DNA from: Chelonoidis abingdonii
Lineage: Eukaryota; Chordata; Testudines; Testudinidae
Direction: 5' to 3'
Assembly: GCF_003597395.2 (NCBI RefSeq)
Contig: NC_133770.1
Coordinates: 8,355,529 to 8,419,528, forward strand
DNA: 64,000 bases
Shown: piece after piece, positions 10,296-20,674 of the stretch
How positions within the stretch are numbered: the first letter of the stretch is position 1
Layout: each line of letters begins with the position of its first letter
Position numbers and translations under genes: made by a program
Notes under the pieces: model-generated
What the model was told of the DNA's origin: nothing
The model's database searches: none
The model's input: the letters and a program-made list of their open reading frames with translations, nothing else

Positions 10296-11391
10296 CACCT
10301 TGAAGTAGTATAATGCTGAACAGCCACAGTCATTCGAAGCACAAACGCAGAGAGCGACAGTGCTATTGACTGAAATATGGGGATCCTGTAAAACAAGGAT
10401 CTTCTTCAGAGCATTTTTTTATCTGCGTGGGTGTCTGTGTGCATGCATATGTCTGTGGCAGTGTGTATGGGTGTTTTCTAGCTGTGTGGGGAAGTGTCTG
10501 TGTACAGGACTGTTCATGATGATGGATGCAGAGGGATCAGCAGTGTACCATTGCGTGCCCCAGAATTCACAAAAAAATGTGGTCCAATGGGTGGCCCACG
10601 GACTGACATGATTCTGTCTGACCCCTGAACATATGTTGCAGAACAAAATGGAGTCTGCTGCACAGAGTGACCTAGCATGCCCCGTACATGCGAGGTCACA
10701 TGGCGTGGCCAATGCCATATTGTGGGACGTTACTAAAGAGGTTGAGCTACCAAAGGCATGCAAGTGTGGGATTGAATCATCCACGATTGGACATGGATGT
10801 GAACTCTTGGTCAGGATGGAAAGGTTAGCGCAAAATGTGTTCACTAAAAAGTTGTTGCATGCCTTACTAAAAATGTCACGGCACTCCTGTGGGATGGACG
10901 TGTGCTCATGTTGATGGGGGTGTCTCTTGGCCTGAATGGCTACAAGTATGTTAGAGCTGGATGGGAATTTAAAGAATTTTTTCATCAAAAAATTGCCAAT
11001 TCATAGGTCATGGGACTGGAAAGGACCTCCTAGGTCATGAGTTCAGGAATACTGATATTATTCACAAAACAGAGCTGGGTTGGACAAATTTTCTGACTCA
11101 AAATAAATATTGAGAATAAACTTTCAAAATTGTCTAAATGTCTTGTTTTGACATTTTCTAAATGAAACGTTCTAGATTTCTGATTTGAAACAACTGTTTG
11201 TTGAGAAATTTAAATTTAATTAGACTGGAGGAGGAAAAGGATAAAAAGAGAGAGAAAAAAGTCAAACATCAAAACCACTTTTTGACTGACTCAAAACCAA
11301 AAAAATCAGTGCGGGTTCATCCTGGTTCGAAATGGGGAAAAATTTCCAACTCTTTTTGAAATGGGTTGGAAAACTATTTCCTGCCTGGATC
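10296..11391. other. unassigned; GT-rich stretch and AT-rich block
   Basis: A decayed GT-rich stretch spans about 10425-10510. The minus-strand frame at 10419-10988 (189 aa) has no domain I recognise, and its C-terminal His/Arg-rich part is the translated GT tract. From 11070 to 11390 the DNA is AT-rich, starting 'acagagctgggttggacaaa', and resembles the AGAGCTG-ended elements. Confidence 0.4.
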
Positions 11392-11655
11392 ATAGAATCA
11401 TAAACTATTAGGATTGGAAGAGACCTTAGAAGGTCATCGAGTCCAGCCCCCTACTCAATGCAGGATCTATCCCCAACTAAATCATCCCAGCAAACGCTTT
11501 GTCAGGCCAGGCCTTAAAACCTCTAAGAATGGAGATTCCACCACCTCCCTAGGTAACCCATTCCAGTGCTTTACCATCCTTCTAGTGAAATAGTGTTTCC
11601 TAATATCCAACCTAAACCTCCCTCACTGCAACTTGAGACCATTCTCAATGGTCAG
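11392..11655 (-). mobile_element. CR1 3' end, antisense
   Basis: The plus strand opens with 'catagaatcataaactatta' then 'aggtcatcgagtccagcccc' and reaches 'tgcaacttgagaccattc', the antisense CR1 3' UTR plus ORF2 C-terminus. It is truncated well before the RT domain. Confidence 0.85.
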
Positions 11656-12976
11656 TCAATGCTTGATTTTTTAGTCATGTTTTAATAGGTATTAACTAAC
11701 ATGACTGAAAATTCTAGTGAAGACACAACAAAAATATTTGGTGCAGGATAAATATTTGCTGCAGCGGAGTTAAACATGAGCAGCTGGTATCAAGCAGTTG
11801 TGTCCTGCCTACTTAATGATTCACAATTGTATGAAGTTTGTAATTAACAAAGCTGTGCCAATTCTTCACTAGATTCATTTGCTTTTATGTGATACCCATC
11901 CTTTACCCTTTGTATGTTTAGCATCTTTTAGATTATATCTCCTCCAGGGGAATGGTTCTCTTTTTCCATATTTGTACAAAACCCAACACAATGGAGTTCC
12001 ATCCCTAACATCAAACACGAACACACTACAGGGAATTTCTGTTGGATGATAAATATCTCTTAAAATCATCGTAAACTCTGCAGATCCATTGCACTGAATT
12101 TACCAAAATAACCCACAATCGGCCAAATTCAAATCTATGTAATTTCACGGACGTCATCAGAACTGCACCCTCTGGAGCTGGCTCCAGAGTTAAAATACTT
12201 GGGTCTCGCAGAACAAATGTTTTGAGCACTGCTGCGCCCTGCTGGTTCTGTGCCAGCGCTCCCCACCGCATCTGGGACACTAGCGAATCAGAGACAACAC
12301 AGCAAAGCAAACAAAATAAGCTATGTTAATTACTCATCCTGTGAGAAGAGGGCAAGGGCCCATTCTTCATCAGATGAAAAAGGAGGAATGAATGAATGAA
12401 TGAAGAAAAGAAAGAGAGAACTGTTTTCCATCTCCCAAGATGAAAGCAGGTTTTCCATATAGCCTCTCTGCTCGCTACTGAAGTCGACTAGGCTCGTAGT
12501 CTTGCTGCGCAGCCTTGCTATATATTTACATGAGCAGCCTGTTCCCAAGCATGGAGCGGAAGATATGCAAAGAGTGACATCCATCTTAGACACATTTAGT
12601 GCCAATCTCTCTGGCTCTTCCCACTGAAAGATTCATTTTAGTTAGTCTAGTAGAGCAGCTGCCTGCGAACCTCTGGGGTCCTGGTTTAAGTCCCCATCAC
12701 ACTTGCAACAAGCCTTATCCCCACATGGTGGTGGATGCCATGAATTGCTAATGGCCCTTAGAGTGTCAGACTACTGACTGACAAGCAAGCAAGAGGGTTG
12801 CATCACTTCCCTTTCCATAGGTGCTCAAGCATCAAAACATAGCTACTAGGTCCCATTTTAGCAAGTGACAAGGGCACCACAAAAGGATCTGAGGCGTGAT
12901 TTAAAAAAGAAAATAGTCTTGATATAGCTCAGAACCAAACCTGAGCCTCGTGAGTCCATAAAGTATGAGCTGGGGT
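11656..12976. other. unassigned region
   Basis: I see no gene. Features inside are an (AATG)4 run at 12386-12402 and the tRNA-like SINE head at 12636-12720 listed separately. The remainder has no texture I can classify. Confidence 0.4.
12636..12720 (+). repeat. tRNA-derived SINE head
   Basis: The plus strand has an A-box-like 'ttagtctagtagagcag' and, about 30 bp later, a B-box-like 'ggtttaagtcccc'. Spacing and order fit a pol III internal promoter from a tRNA-derived SINE. There is no complete cloverleaf, so this is not a functional tRNA gene. Confidence 0.5.
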
Positions 12977-13295
12977 CAGGACTATCCCACAACATTTTGA
13001 CACCTGAGGTGGGGAGCTCAAATGACGCCCCTATGCCTCCTCGCTTGGGCCAAAACTTTGAAAGGTCTCAATTCTGCCTTCTTCCTGTTCTATTCCTCTC
13101 ATGGTACTGCTCTGCTACCTACCCCAATAAAGGAGATCTAACAACTTAAAATGCCTTGTTCAAAAATGTTAAGTAATACTTAATTTTCAAACACCTGAAC
13201 AGCAAATGTAACTTTTTTTGTCTGCATAGTAAACACTGGCATTTTTATCTGTTTGAATAATCAAAGTGGTGCTCTCCGTGCCTTCTTGGTTGCAA

Positions 13296-13356
13296 AGACT
13301 TGAACTGCTTCCTGAAGTCTGGGCCAGACTTGAACTGCTTCCCCACAGTCTGGGCC
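13296..13356. repeat. two-copy tandem repeat, 30-31 bp
   Basis: Units at 13296-13325 and 13326-13356 share 'agacttgaactgcttcc' and end in 'gtctgggcc'. The repeat lies within the hAT transposon, between its left end and the transposase 3' end. Confidence 0.85.
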
Positions 13357-13366
13357 AGATCATGCT

Positions 13367-15842
13367 CTATTGAGATGGTTGCAAGGCCTGTGTCATTGTG
13401 GAGTGTAGATGTGTTTTTATTAACTTCAGCTTAGAGAAGCTGCATTCTCCACTGGCAACTGTTACAGGAAGTGTTAGAAGTATGCGCAGAGCAACAAAAG
13501 CATTTGGAAAGACAGTGATCATCTTGTTTGTGCACATATATTCCAGAACAGCCTTTGGAGTTGATCCTGCTGAAATGTATTTTGAAAGGGCTTTCAGTTC
13601 ATCACCTAAATCATTCGCATCAGTATTGTGCATGTCATCATGTGTCAACACTGTCTCTAGTGCCCTGCACTGCAGGTGTAGGTCTTCTTCAGGTATTGTG
13701 AGGAGTTTTGGAATATCATACAACATCCCAAATATACCTCTGTGTTCCTTGAGCTGCATGAAACATTCTTCAACTGACTGTATTGCACAATCTAGCACCT
13801 GGTTAAAGAATTCAACTTTGAATTGTTGTTTGGGGTCTCTTATGGGATTATCCCATGCCTCTTAATCAAAATGCCTTTTTCTTTGGTGACTCTTGTATTC
13901 TTGAATGGGTGGGAAAATAGCTTCAGTGTGAAGTTCCTCTGAGAACTTCTGCGCATTCTTCAGAATGTTTTGAAATCACCTCATCTGACCCATCAGACTG
14001 TAGATATGACTTTGCTTTGTCCAGTTGTTCATTTGCTCCAGATATATCAAGGTCATCATCTTGGAGCCTCTTGCTTACAACATTTATTTCAAACAGTGTC
14101 ATGCCACAACACTAAGCCACAAAGAAATGTGAAGTCATGAATGTTTCTGGTGATTCCATTTCTCTCCACCATTGTTCTCCCACGAACAGTTCCTGTCATA
14201 GTATTAGCCTCCATAATAGCAACTATGACATCATCTATCTTCCCAATTTGGTGTTTGATAGGCTTTATCGCCTCCACTCGACTTTCCCATCATATGGCAC
14301 TCAGTGGTTTCAGTGTCAGAGAGGATGTTCCCAGATGTTGCTTCAAAATTTGCCATCGATGAGCTGATGCAGAGAAAAATACACAGATGCTTTGAATTAC
14401 ATTCAAAAATTCAGCAGCCTCACTAGAAGCTGAAGCTGCATCACTGACCACCAAGTTCAATGGATGAGAACTGCGTGGGACAAAAAAAGCTCGAGGGTTT
14501 AACTCTCGGATCCGTGTCTGCACTCATCTATTCTTTCCTCTCATGTTGGCACCATTACCGTAGCCCTGACCTCTCATTTCAGCTATCACAAGTCCCAAAT
14601 CTTCCAGCTTTTTAAGAAACACATTTGTCATATTAGCTCCTGTAGTATCATCAATGTCAATACATTCTAGAAAATGCTCTCTGACAGTCACCGCTGCAGG
14701 GACTTTTTCACTAGGTTCTGTTGTTGTTACAAAAGACACCATTAAAGTCATTTGTTCCATATAGCTGATGTCAGGTGTGCAGTTCAGAATAACAGAGTAA
14801 TATCTTGCTGACTTCAGATCTGCCACAATCTTCTGTTTGACTTTTGTTGCCACAAACTGTATGATCTCATTTTGAATTGTTTTTTCCAAGGTAGTGGTGT
14901 GTGTAAATTTCTTGGGTAGCAACTCTTCTTAGATGCTCCTGGAGTACAGCATCAAACTCAGCCATTAGCTCCACAATTTTAAGGATGTTTCCATTGTTTG
15001 GCACATACAGCTGATCTGAAGTGCCACAAAGTGCTAGGTTTTGGGTAGCAAGCATTTTCACAACGGCAATGAACCTTTTCAGAAAATGTTGTCAGTAAAG
15101 AGACTCTGATGCAATCTTATCTTGATGCTGATCATCTATGGTGGCCTTTAACCTTAGTCTCATCAAGCTCTTTCCAGCTATGGAATGTTCTCTGGTGATT
15201 TTCTGCCTTCTCATGGCATTCCAGACTTTTCCAGTCCTTTGTTCCTGTAGAACCCAATGTGGCTGGAACATTAAACTGCAAGAGTTTGCAACAAAAACAG
15301 TATGCAGCATTCTGGGTTTTTGAGTACATAAGCCATGGCCCTGCCACTTTGTCACCATTGGGGATTTCACACCAGTAATGTGTTAGATGGAAACTTCTAT
15401 TTTCATTGTCTTTGGGGAATATGAAGTTTTTCACTTGCTGAGGCCTGTGCAGTACAAGGAAGTCCCTCAGGCTACTGCTCAAGTGGGTCCACGGTCCTGG
15501 ATCATCTACTCTTAAGGAACTAAACTCAGCAGCAGCTGTTTCTTGTGCCTCCACCACACTCTTCTCTGATCTACACTTTTCTACAGGAATGTGCATGGTT
15601 ACATCCATTTGAGATGGAGATATGGATGCTGCAGTAGCTGCCAGGTCACCTGCACTCTGACTAACTGGAAGATCACGCATCTCCTCACCACTCACGTCCT
15701 CACTGGGGCTGGAAGGCTCACCGTGAACATTTGTGTCTATGTATCTCAGGAGAGCTCCTTCCTCCTTCAATAGAAAAGCTTCCTTTGATTTCTTTCTTTT
15801 TCTGAATGCTGCCCCAAAGGGACGTTTTCTTCTTTCACTCAT
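13367..15842 (-). pseudogene. hAT transposase relic (TTF zinc finger, DUF4371-like, hAT dimerisation)
   Basis: The coding order on the minus strand is: an N-terminal basic region with RKRPFGAAFRKRKKSKE starting at the ATG at 15842; a TTF-type zinc-finger region around 15400-15170 (FIFPKD..R.F...W, then YCFCCKLL and a downstream His); the catalytic-core region at 14922-14524; a CxxHxLNLV-like stretch at 14460 (SHPLNLVV); and a C-terminal hAT dimerisation block near 13480 (TLPVTVASGECSFSKLK). Such proteins are close to ZMYM1-like and other domesticated hAT families. At least four frame changes or stops break it (near 15140, 15092, 14900, 14523 and 14280). The first catalytic Asp appears replaced by Asn (codon 14782-14784, in the ILNCTPD motif), and the RGQxYDNGANM motif reads GYGNGAN, so the second acidic position is also lost. 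It is non-functional. Confidence 0.85.
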
Positions 15843-16639
15843 GACTGCTGTTCTGTGCCAGCTACAGTGGCTCTCAACACTCAGTGGAAAGGGACAAATA
15901 AGCAGGCTGGTCGCAGGGCCTGAGTGAGGGAAGATATCAGCATCTGAAAGGCCTAACTGGCTCCTAATACTTCAGTTGACTGCCAGTTCTCCTCAAGTGG
16001 GTTCGAGGAAGCAGCAGGAACCAGGGAGCTCCCTGAGAAGCTGGTGTGAATCAGTCCAGGCTCCTGGGGGTGCTAGAAAGGTACATAAGAGGCTCCTCCT
16101 CCTCTCTCTCCCTGCAGCTCCTGCTGCTTTCTGTTATTCCCTCTCACCTTTTCTCCTGCCTGCCTGTAATGTCTCTTGTGCTCTCCTTCCTCCAGCACAG
16201 CACTCTACCATCTCTGTGCATCTAGAGCAGAGAGAATACATCTGCACCAGCAGTAGACTGTTGTATCAGCACATCTAAACACCACACAGACACAATTTTC
16301 TACACTCTGGGTCCTAGTGGCACCCCCCGTCCCCCATCTGGCACCTGAGGCAGTGGCCTCAGTTCACCTCATGGTAAGGCCGGTCCTGGCTGGGAAGCTC
16401 ACAAGAACAGGCTCTTTCTCAAGATTTCTGGATTACACCAGAAAGTGCACATATGCACAGGTATGAAAAATACACTGAACATGCAAAATGGTTCAGCCTG
16501 AGTTATATTTTGAGTTCTAGTGTGCCTGTCTCATAGGCATTTCTAATACACTCCTCAGTGCAATATCCAGGTGCCTGGTTCGGTTTTTATTTTAGATCTC
16601 CTTAGCTTTAATGGTTCCCTTTAATTTTTTGTAACAACG

Positions 16640-16815
16640 ACAGACCCCTATCATTGGTGGATGGGATTGAACTTGCGACCTCTGAAGCTTAATGTATGAG
16701 CTTCTACCAGATAAGCTAAAAAGCCACCTAGCTGTAGCAGACTCGTCAATTTCTAACTGAGCTAGATGCAACTAGAGGGGGACAGAGGTCACACCAAGCA
16801 GGCCTGGGTTACATT
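16640..16815 (-). repeat. tRNA-derived SINE, antisense
   Basis: On the minus strand a tRNA-like head reads 'ggctttttagcttatctgg' with A box 'tagcttatctgg' and later 'aggtcgcaagttcaatccc' with a B box. Downstream comes a non-tRNA body ending 'tgtgacctctgtccccctc'. A second, diverged copy with the same body lies at 51505-51696. It differs from the Cry-SINE head. Confidence 0.65.
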
Positions 16816-16830
16816 TTCATTGGGCTATAA

Positions 16831-16915
16831 AGTCAGATCCTCAGCTGATGTCAACTGATGTAACTCCATTTACTTCAGTAGAACTATGCTGATTTACACC
16901 AGCTCATAGTCCTAG
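16831..16915. repeat. short quasi-palindromic repeat
   Basis: The left arm 'gtcagatcctcagctgatgt' is mirrored by the right arm 'gctgatttacaccagctc'. The centre is 'tccatttacttcagtaga'. The same palindrome recurs at 21828-21905, 30693-30783 and, split, at 52363-52500. Its superfamily is unknown to me. Confidence 0.7.
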
Positions 16916-17374
16916 GCTCTCATTCACGCTGAGAGATCAGGAAGAGGGGCACAATGCAATAGACCAAGAAGAGGTAAAAATGATACCACCTTCCTGTTTC
17001 TTCTTGCAGATTTCTCCATATTTCTTTTTCTGTTCCTTCTAAACCTCCAGGACTGATCACTGGGCACATTCCATTTCAATATCTCAGACCATTAATTAAA
17101 AATAATCAGCCACAATAATCTCCCTGGAGCAAAAAAGTAATTTTAGTTCCTATACGACAGAGAAAATGAGACTGCTCTGGCTTGTTAGAAGAGGATGGGT
17201 TGGAAGCAGAGCAGATCGAGATATGAAAAAGAAGTTGCACAAAACAAAACATAATAAAAAGCATTAAAACTGATTACAAATTTGTTTAAAAGTTCAAAAA
17301 TCGAAACAATTGCAACTGCCTTTATGGCAGAGTATTACAGGCATGTTCTGCAACCAAATTCAATAAAACTGGCT

Positions 17375-17562
17375 CATTGAGGAAGGATGATCCAGTACTT
17401 AGGGCATTAGCCTAAGATTTGGAAACCTGGGTTTGAATTATCGCTCTGCCATAGACTTCCTTTGGGACCTTGGCCAAGTCACTTAGTGGCTTTGTGCCTC
17501 AGTTCCTCCTCTGTACAAAGGGGATAATAGCAGAGCTCTACCTCACAGCAGTGTTGTGAGTA
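17375..17562 (+). repeat. MIR SINE, nearly full length
   Basis: It contains a tRNA-like B-box 'gggtttgaattatcgctc', the MIR core 'ccttggccaagtcacttag', then 'tgcctcagttcctcctctgt' and 'caaaggggataatagcag', in the canonical order. This is one of the best preserved MIR copies in the window. Confidence 0.85.
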
Positions 17563-19433
17563 GACCTGGCTGAGAAACAAGAATTCTGTTTCACGAAAAA
17601 ATTGAGGGGTTGAAATTTGAGTCGGAATGAAATAGACCTTTTAATTTTTTTTCATAAGACAATCCTACCCTAGAATAGCTAATGCCAAAAGGTTAGACAC
17701 TCACCTGGGATGTGAGAGATCACCTTCAAATCCTTGCTTAGACTCAGGCAGAGGGGAGAGTGGGACCTGGGTCTCCCATATAAGCGCTCTTACCCTCTGG
17801 CCATTCAAGCTTGGATCTCCTGTTCTCTTTCTCTGACCGGAAATTCCATCCTGGACCTGAGACACCTTTCTGAGGAAGTGATACAGAAACTGACCCATTC
17901 CCACAACATGTTTTGGTTTCGACAATTTGGAATTTTCCGACAGAAAAACATTTTCTCAAAAAGATCCCAACTGACTCTAGTTGTGAGATACTTAGGAACT
18001 ATGAGCAGGGGAGCCATATAAATATCTAAGCTTGATTGAAACAAGTATGTTATTGTCGAACTCTCTGTGATTAAGGCTGTAAAACAATTTCAGGTGTAAT
18101 CCCTTATTCTTCCCAGCCCATAGCCTTTCCAAAAACATTCTGCCTTGGGTCGGAGGCTGACATGTTTCATGCTTGATCTCAGCTGAAAAATATGAGAAAA
18201 ATGCATTGGACAGTCTTTGATTTAAGCAAGGTTGAGGGGAAGGGGAGATACACTTTTTCCATTGCAAAAAAATAAATTAAAAATATGATTGCCATAGGTT
18301 TTTTTTATTTTTATCCAGACAGATAATTCAAAAACAGCTGAACTTTGAAACTTGGCCTTGGAAAGAGACTCCCTTGGAGGACAGCCACAATTATGTGCAG
18401 GGGAAAAAAAACAATAAAACACTCGGTTGTGTAATACTAACGTTCTAACTGAATTTCAACCATCACTTCTGAGCACATCCAGTCAGCATCTGCTAAGAGC
18501 TTCACCGTACCTCCTTCCTCATGTCACCGAGCATGTTCTGCCAGCCCTGCCTAACAGGTGCAGGGGCAGATGCCATCGCTGTGTCACTTTGCTGGAGGAG
18601 AGTGCAGGAGTAATATCTCGCTGAAATAGACACAGCAAAACCCTCCACTCCTCCATCGTGGAAACATCCTTCTCATCTGATCCAGAAGAAATTTAGGAAG
18701 GTGAACAAAGAAAAAGAAACTCCTGCAAATTGTGAAACGCATAGATGCTTGTAGACGGTGCTGTGTGAGTCAAATGGGCTAGATTGTGCCTTCAGGCAAA
18801 GCACGGGGCAAGCAGTGATACATAAACTTCAGTGCCCCAGGAGGCACCGTGCCTGAGGCCCTGCATGCTGGGCTTATCTGGTGCTAACTCCCAGTCCCAA
18901 TGTCCTGGGCCAATGTAAGAGGAGTAAGTTGCACTGTGTGCACAATGGCCTGTTTTGCACTGGTGCAAGGTTAGTGCATTGCCCCAGTGTAACTGCATCA
19001 ATGTCACTTCACCAGTGAAAATGTCCTTAGTGCAGGACCAAAATTAAGACAGTCAGGGCCCTAGGCAATCACAACATGGGGATCCCCATTGCTTCACCCA
19101 TATGGCCCCACACTTACTTGGGCAGAGAACCTCTAAGAGGGTGGCTTTTGGATTTAACACCTCCTATAGACATAACCCCTCACAGAGCAATTATTTCAGG
19201 CTCTCTGCAGACTCAAGCAGAGGTCAATGCATTGGGTTACTCTCAGATCACATTTTCTTTGGAATCAGAAGGGCTAGAAACTTACTTAAAAAATATTACA
19301 GCTGAGATTCCAATATAATTATACTCCTACAGGAGTTGAACCCTCGACCCGGTCTGTAGTGCTGGTGCTTTCATTCAGCCTCATCCTAGTGTAGAAAAAC
19401 TCTTAAATAACAAAAAAACCCAAAAAACAAAGC
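17563..19433. other. unassigned; AT-rich fragments
   Basis: Two AT-rich pieces (about 17563-17690 and 17900-17980) share 'tttccgacagaaaaac'-like texture and may be one AT-rich element split by unassigned DNA. No gene is visible; open frames of 60-99 aa overlap on both strands with no domains. Confidence 0.35.
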
Positions 19434-19441
19434 CCCGCAGC

Positions 19442-19807
19442 CAGGACCGGCGCTAGGGTTTCTCGCGCCCTAGGCGCAGGGCCATTTCGCCACCCCCCAC
19501 ACTGATCCCACAGCTCCGGTGGCACTGCCACAGTCATTCCTGCGGAGGGTCCGTTGGTCCGTGGCTCCAGTGGAGCTGCCGCAGCCTTGCCTGTGGGAGG
19601 TCCACCGGAGCCGTGCAAGCAGCCGACGGTCTGCAGGCATGACTGCGGCATCTCCATCGGAGCCATGGACCAGCGGACACTCCACAGGCATGCCTGTGGC
19701 AGGTCAACCGGAGCCGCCTGCCACCCTGCTTGCAAAATGCTGCCCCTCGAATAATTCTGGCACCCTAGGCGATTGCCTAGGCTGCCTAAATGGTAGCGCC
19801 GGCCCTG
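19442..19807. mobile_element. hAT non-autonomous element with 8-bp TSD
   Basis: The ends are CAGGACCGGCGCTAGG at 19442 and TAGCGCCGGCCCTG ending at 19807. TSDs are CCCGCAGC (19434-19441) and CCTGCAGC (19808-19815), 7 of 8 identical. The 366-bp body is GC-rich and contains repeated motifs such as 'cggtggcactgcc' and 'ggagctgccgcag', with a second inner inverted pair 'ccctaggcg' (19470, 19763). Long spurious frames of 154 and 266 aa run through it. Confidence 0.9.
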
Positions 19808-19815
19808 CCTGCAGC

Positions 19816-20440
19816 AGCAAGTCTCAAAGCCCGTCTCAACAGACTTGGGCTTGCATGGATTGTGCAACCAAAAGCGCCCTTCCCTCCCCGCCGACCACCA
19901 ACTTTCAATTCACTTGCAGGCGGGAGTGGTGCGGTGCCCACCCAGCAGGCAGCGTGGTGGGAGAGGCTGAGTGGCAATCGCCCCGACTGAAGGAAGCCCT
20001 GGGGGCCCCCTTCTCTTCCTACACCCCTGCTAGCCTGGGCACGCACTCCGCTGCCCAGGGCATGTCTGCAACGCAGGGAGTCCCACTAGCCAGAGTGCAG
20101 CCGCCACTTGCCCAGGGGCTCGCCAGCGCAGCCAGGGGAGGCAGCCGCAAGCTGCCAAGTAAGTGGCATCGAAAGTTTGCACCCTGTTTTTTTTTTTTTT
20201 TTGGTTCGCTGCTCCGGCCTTCCTGCACCCTGTGCTTTAAGTTGTGGCTAGGGATCAGCTCAAGCTTTGAGACCCACCTGCTCCCCAGGCTTCAGAACCC
20301 AAGCTCCAGCTGGAGCTAGAACATCGACATGGCTATTTTCATTGCCGTATCGCAAGCCCTGCAAGACCAAGTCTGCTGACTCAGGCTCTGAGACTCACAG
20401 TTGAAGGTGAGTTTTTTTACAGTGTAAACATACCCTTGAA
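19816..20440. mobile_element. palindromic MITE remnant with GC-rich interior
   Basis: The right end 'acagtgtaaacatacccttg' at about 20418-20437 and the internal 'tctgctgactcaggctctga' mirror 'cgtctcaacagacttgggct' at 19833, the pattern of the GGGTATGTCTACACT-type MITE also seen at 25688. The left terminus is missing or lies beyond the hAT insertion at 19442. A run of 16 T sits at 20187-20202. The interior (19870-20170) is GC-rich and unassigned. Confidence 0.5.
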
Positions 20441-20553
20441 CACACCCCTCTGTGCAGCCCAGTGGCATTACTGATGAGGGTTTAAGTTATACACATGTTT
20501 AAGGACTTTGCTGAAATGGAGCGATAAGGATAAGGGGTGGGTCAGAGTCACCT

Positions 20554-20674
20554 AGGGTGACCACATAGCAAGTGTGAAAAATTGGGATGGGGTTGGGGGA
20601 TAATAGGTGCCTAATAAGACAAAGCCCCAAATATTATCACTGTCCCTATAAAAATCAAGGCATCTGGTCACCCT
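20554..20674. mobile_element. 121-bp MITE with AGGGTGACCA ends
   Basis: It starts AGGGTGACCACAT and ends CATCTGGTCACCCT. Flanks AGAGTCACCT (20544-20553) and AGAGCCAACCT (20675-20685) look like a decayed 10-bp TSD. A 120-bp sibling with the same interior ('actgtccctataaaa') lies at 35945-36064. Confidence 0.75.

Larger units (their letters stand above)
12977..16388 (-). mobile_element. complete but inactive hAT DNA transposon
   Basis: The left end is CAGGACTATCCC at 12977. The right end is GGCCGGTCCTG finishing at 16388, whose reverse complement starts CAGGACCGGCC. The flanks are GCTGGGGT (12969-12976) and GCTGGGAA (16389-16396), an 8-bp TSD with two substitutions. Both ends also share an internal 'cacctgagg' motif in inverted orientation (13005 and 16341). 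The 3.41-kb body contains one transposase-derived coding region on the minus strand (13367-15842). Its terminus family (CAGGRCCGGC) is shared by the small elements at 19442 and 26365, so a relative may have mobilised them. The element looks old: the TSD is diverged and the transposase broken. Confidence 0.85.

Noticed and set aside
10419..10988. 189-aa antisense frame
   Set aside because: No recognisable domain, a low-complexity His/Arg-rich end from a GT-rich tract, and no splice or promoter context. A protein search would be decisive.
13367..15842. domesticated hAT gene (ZMYM1-like host gene)
   Set aside because: Multiple frameshifts and stops, no introns needed to explain them, and element ends with a TSD enclose it.
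19519..20319. 266-aa open frame, the longest in the window
   Set aside because: It crosses the right boundary and TSD of the hAT element at 19442-19807, runs through a poly-T tract (Phe run) and into a MITE relic. No domain is visible, and equally long frames exist on the other strand.
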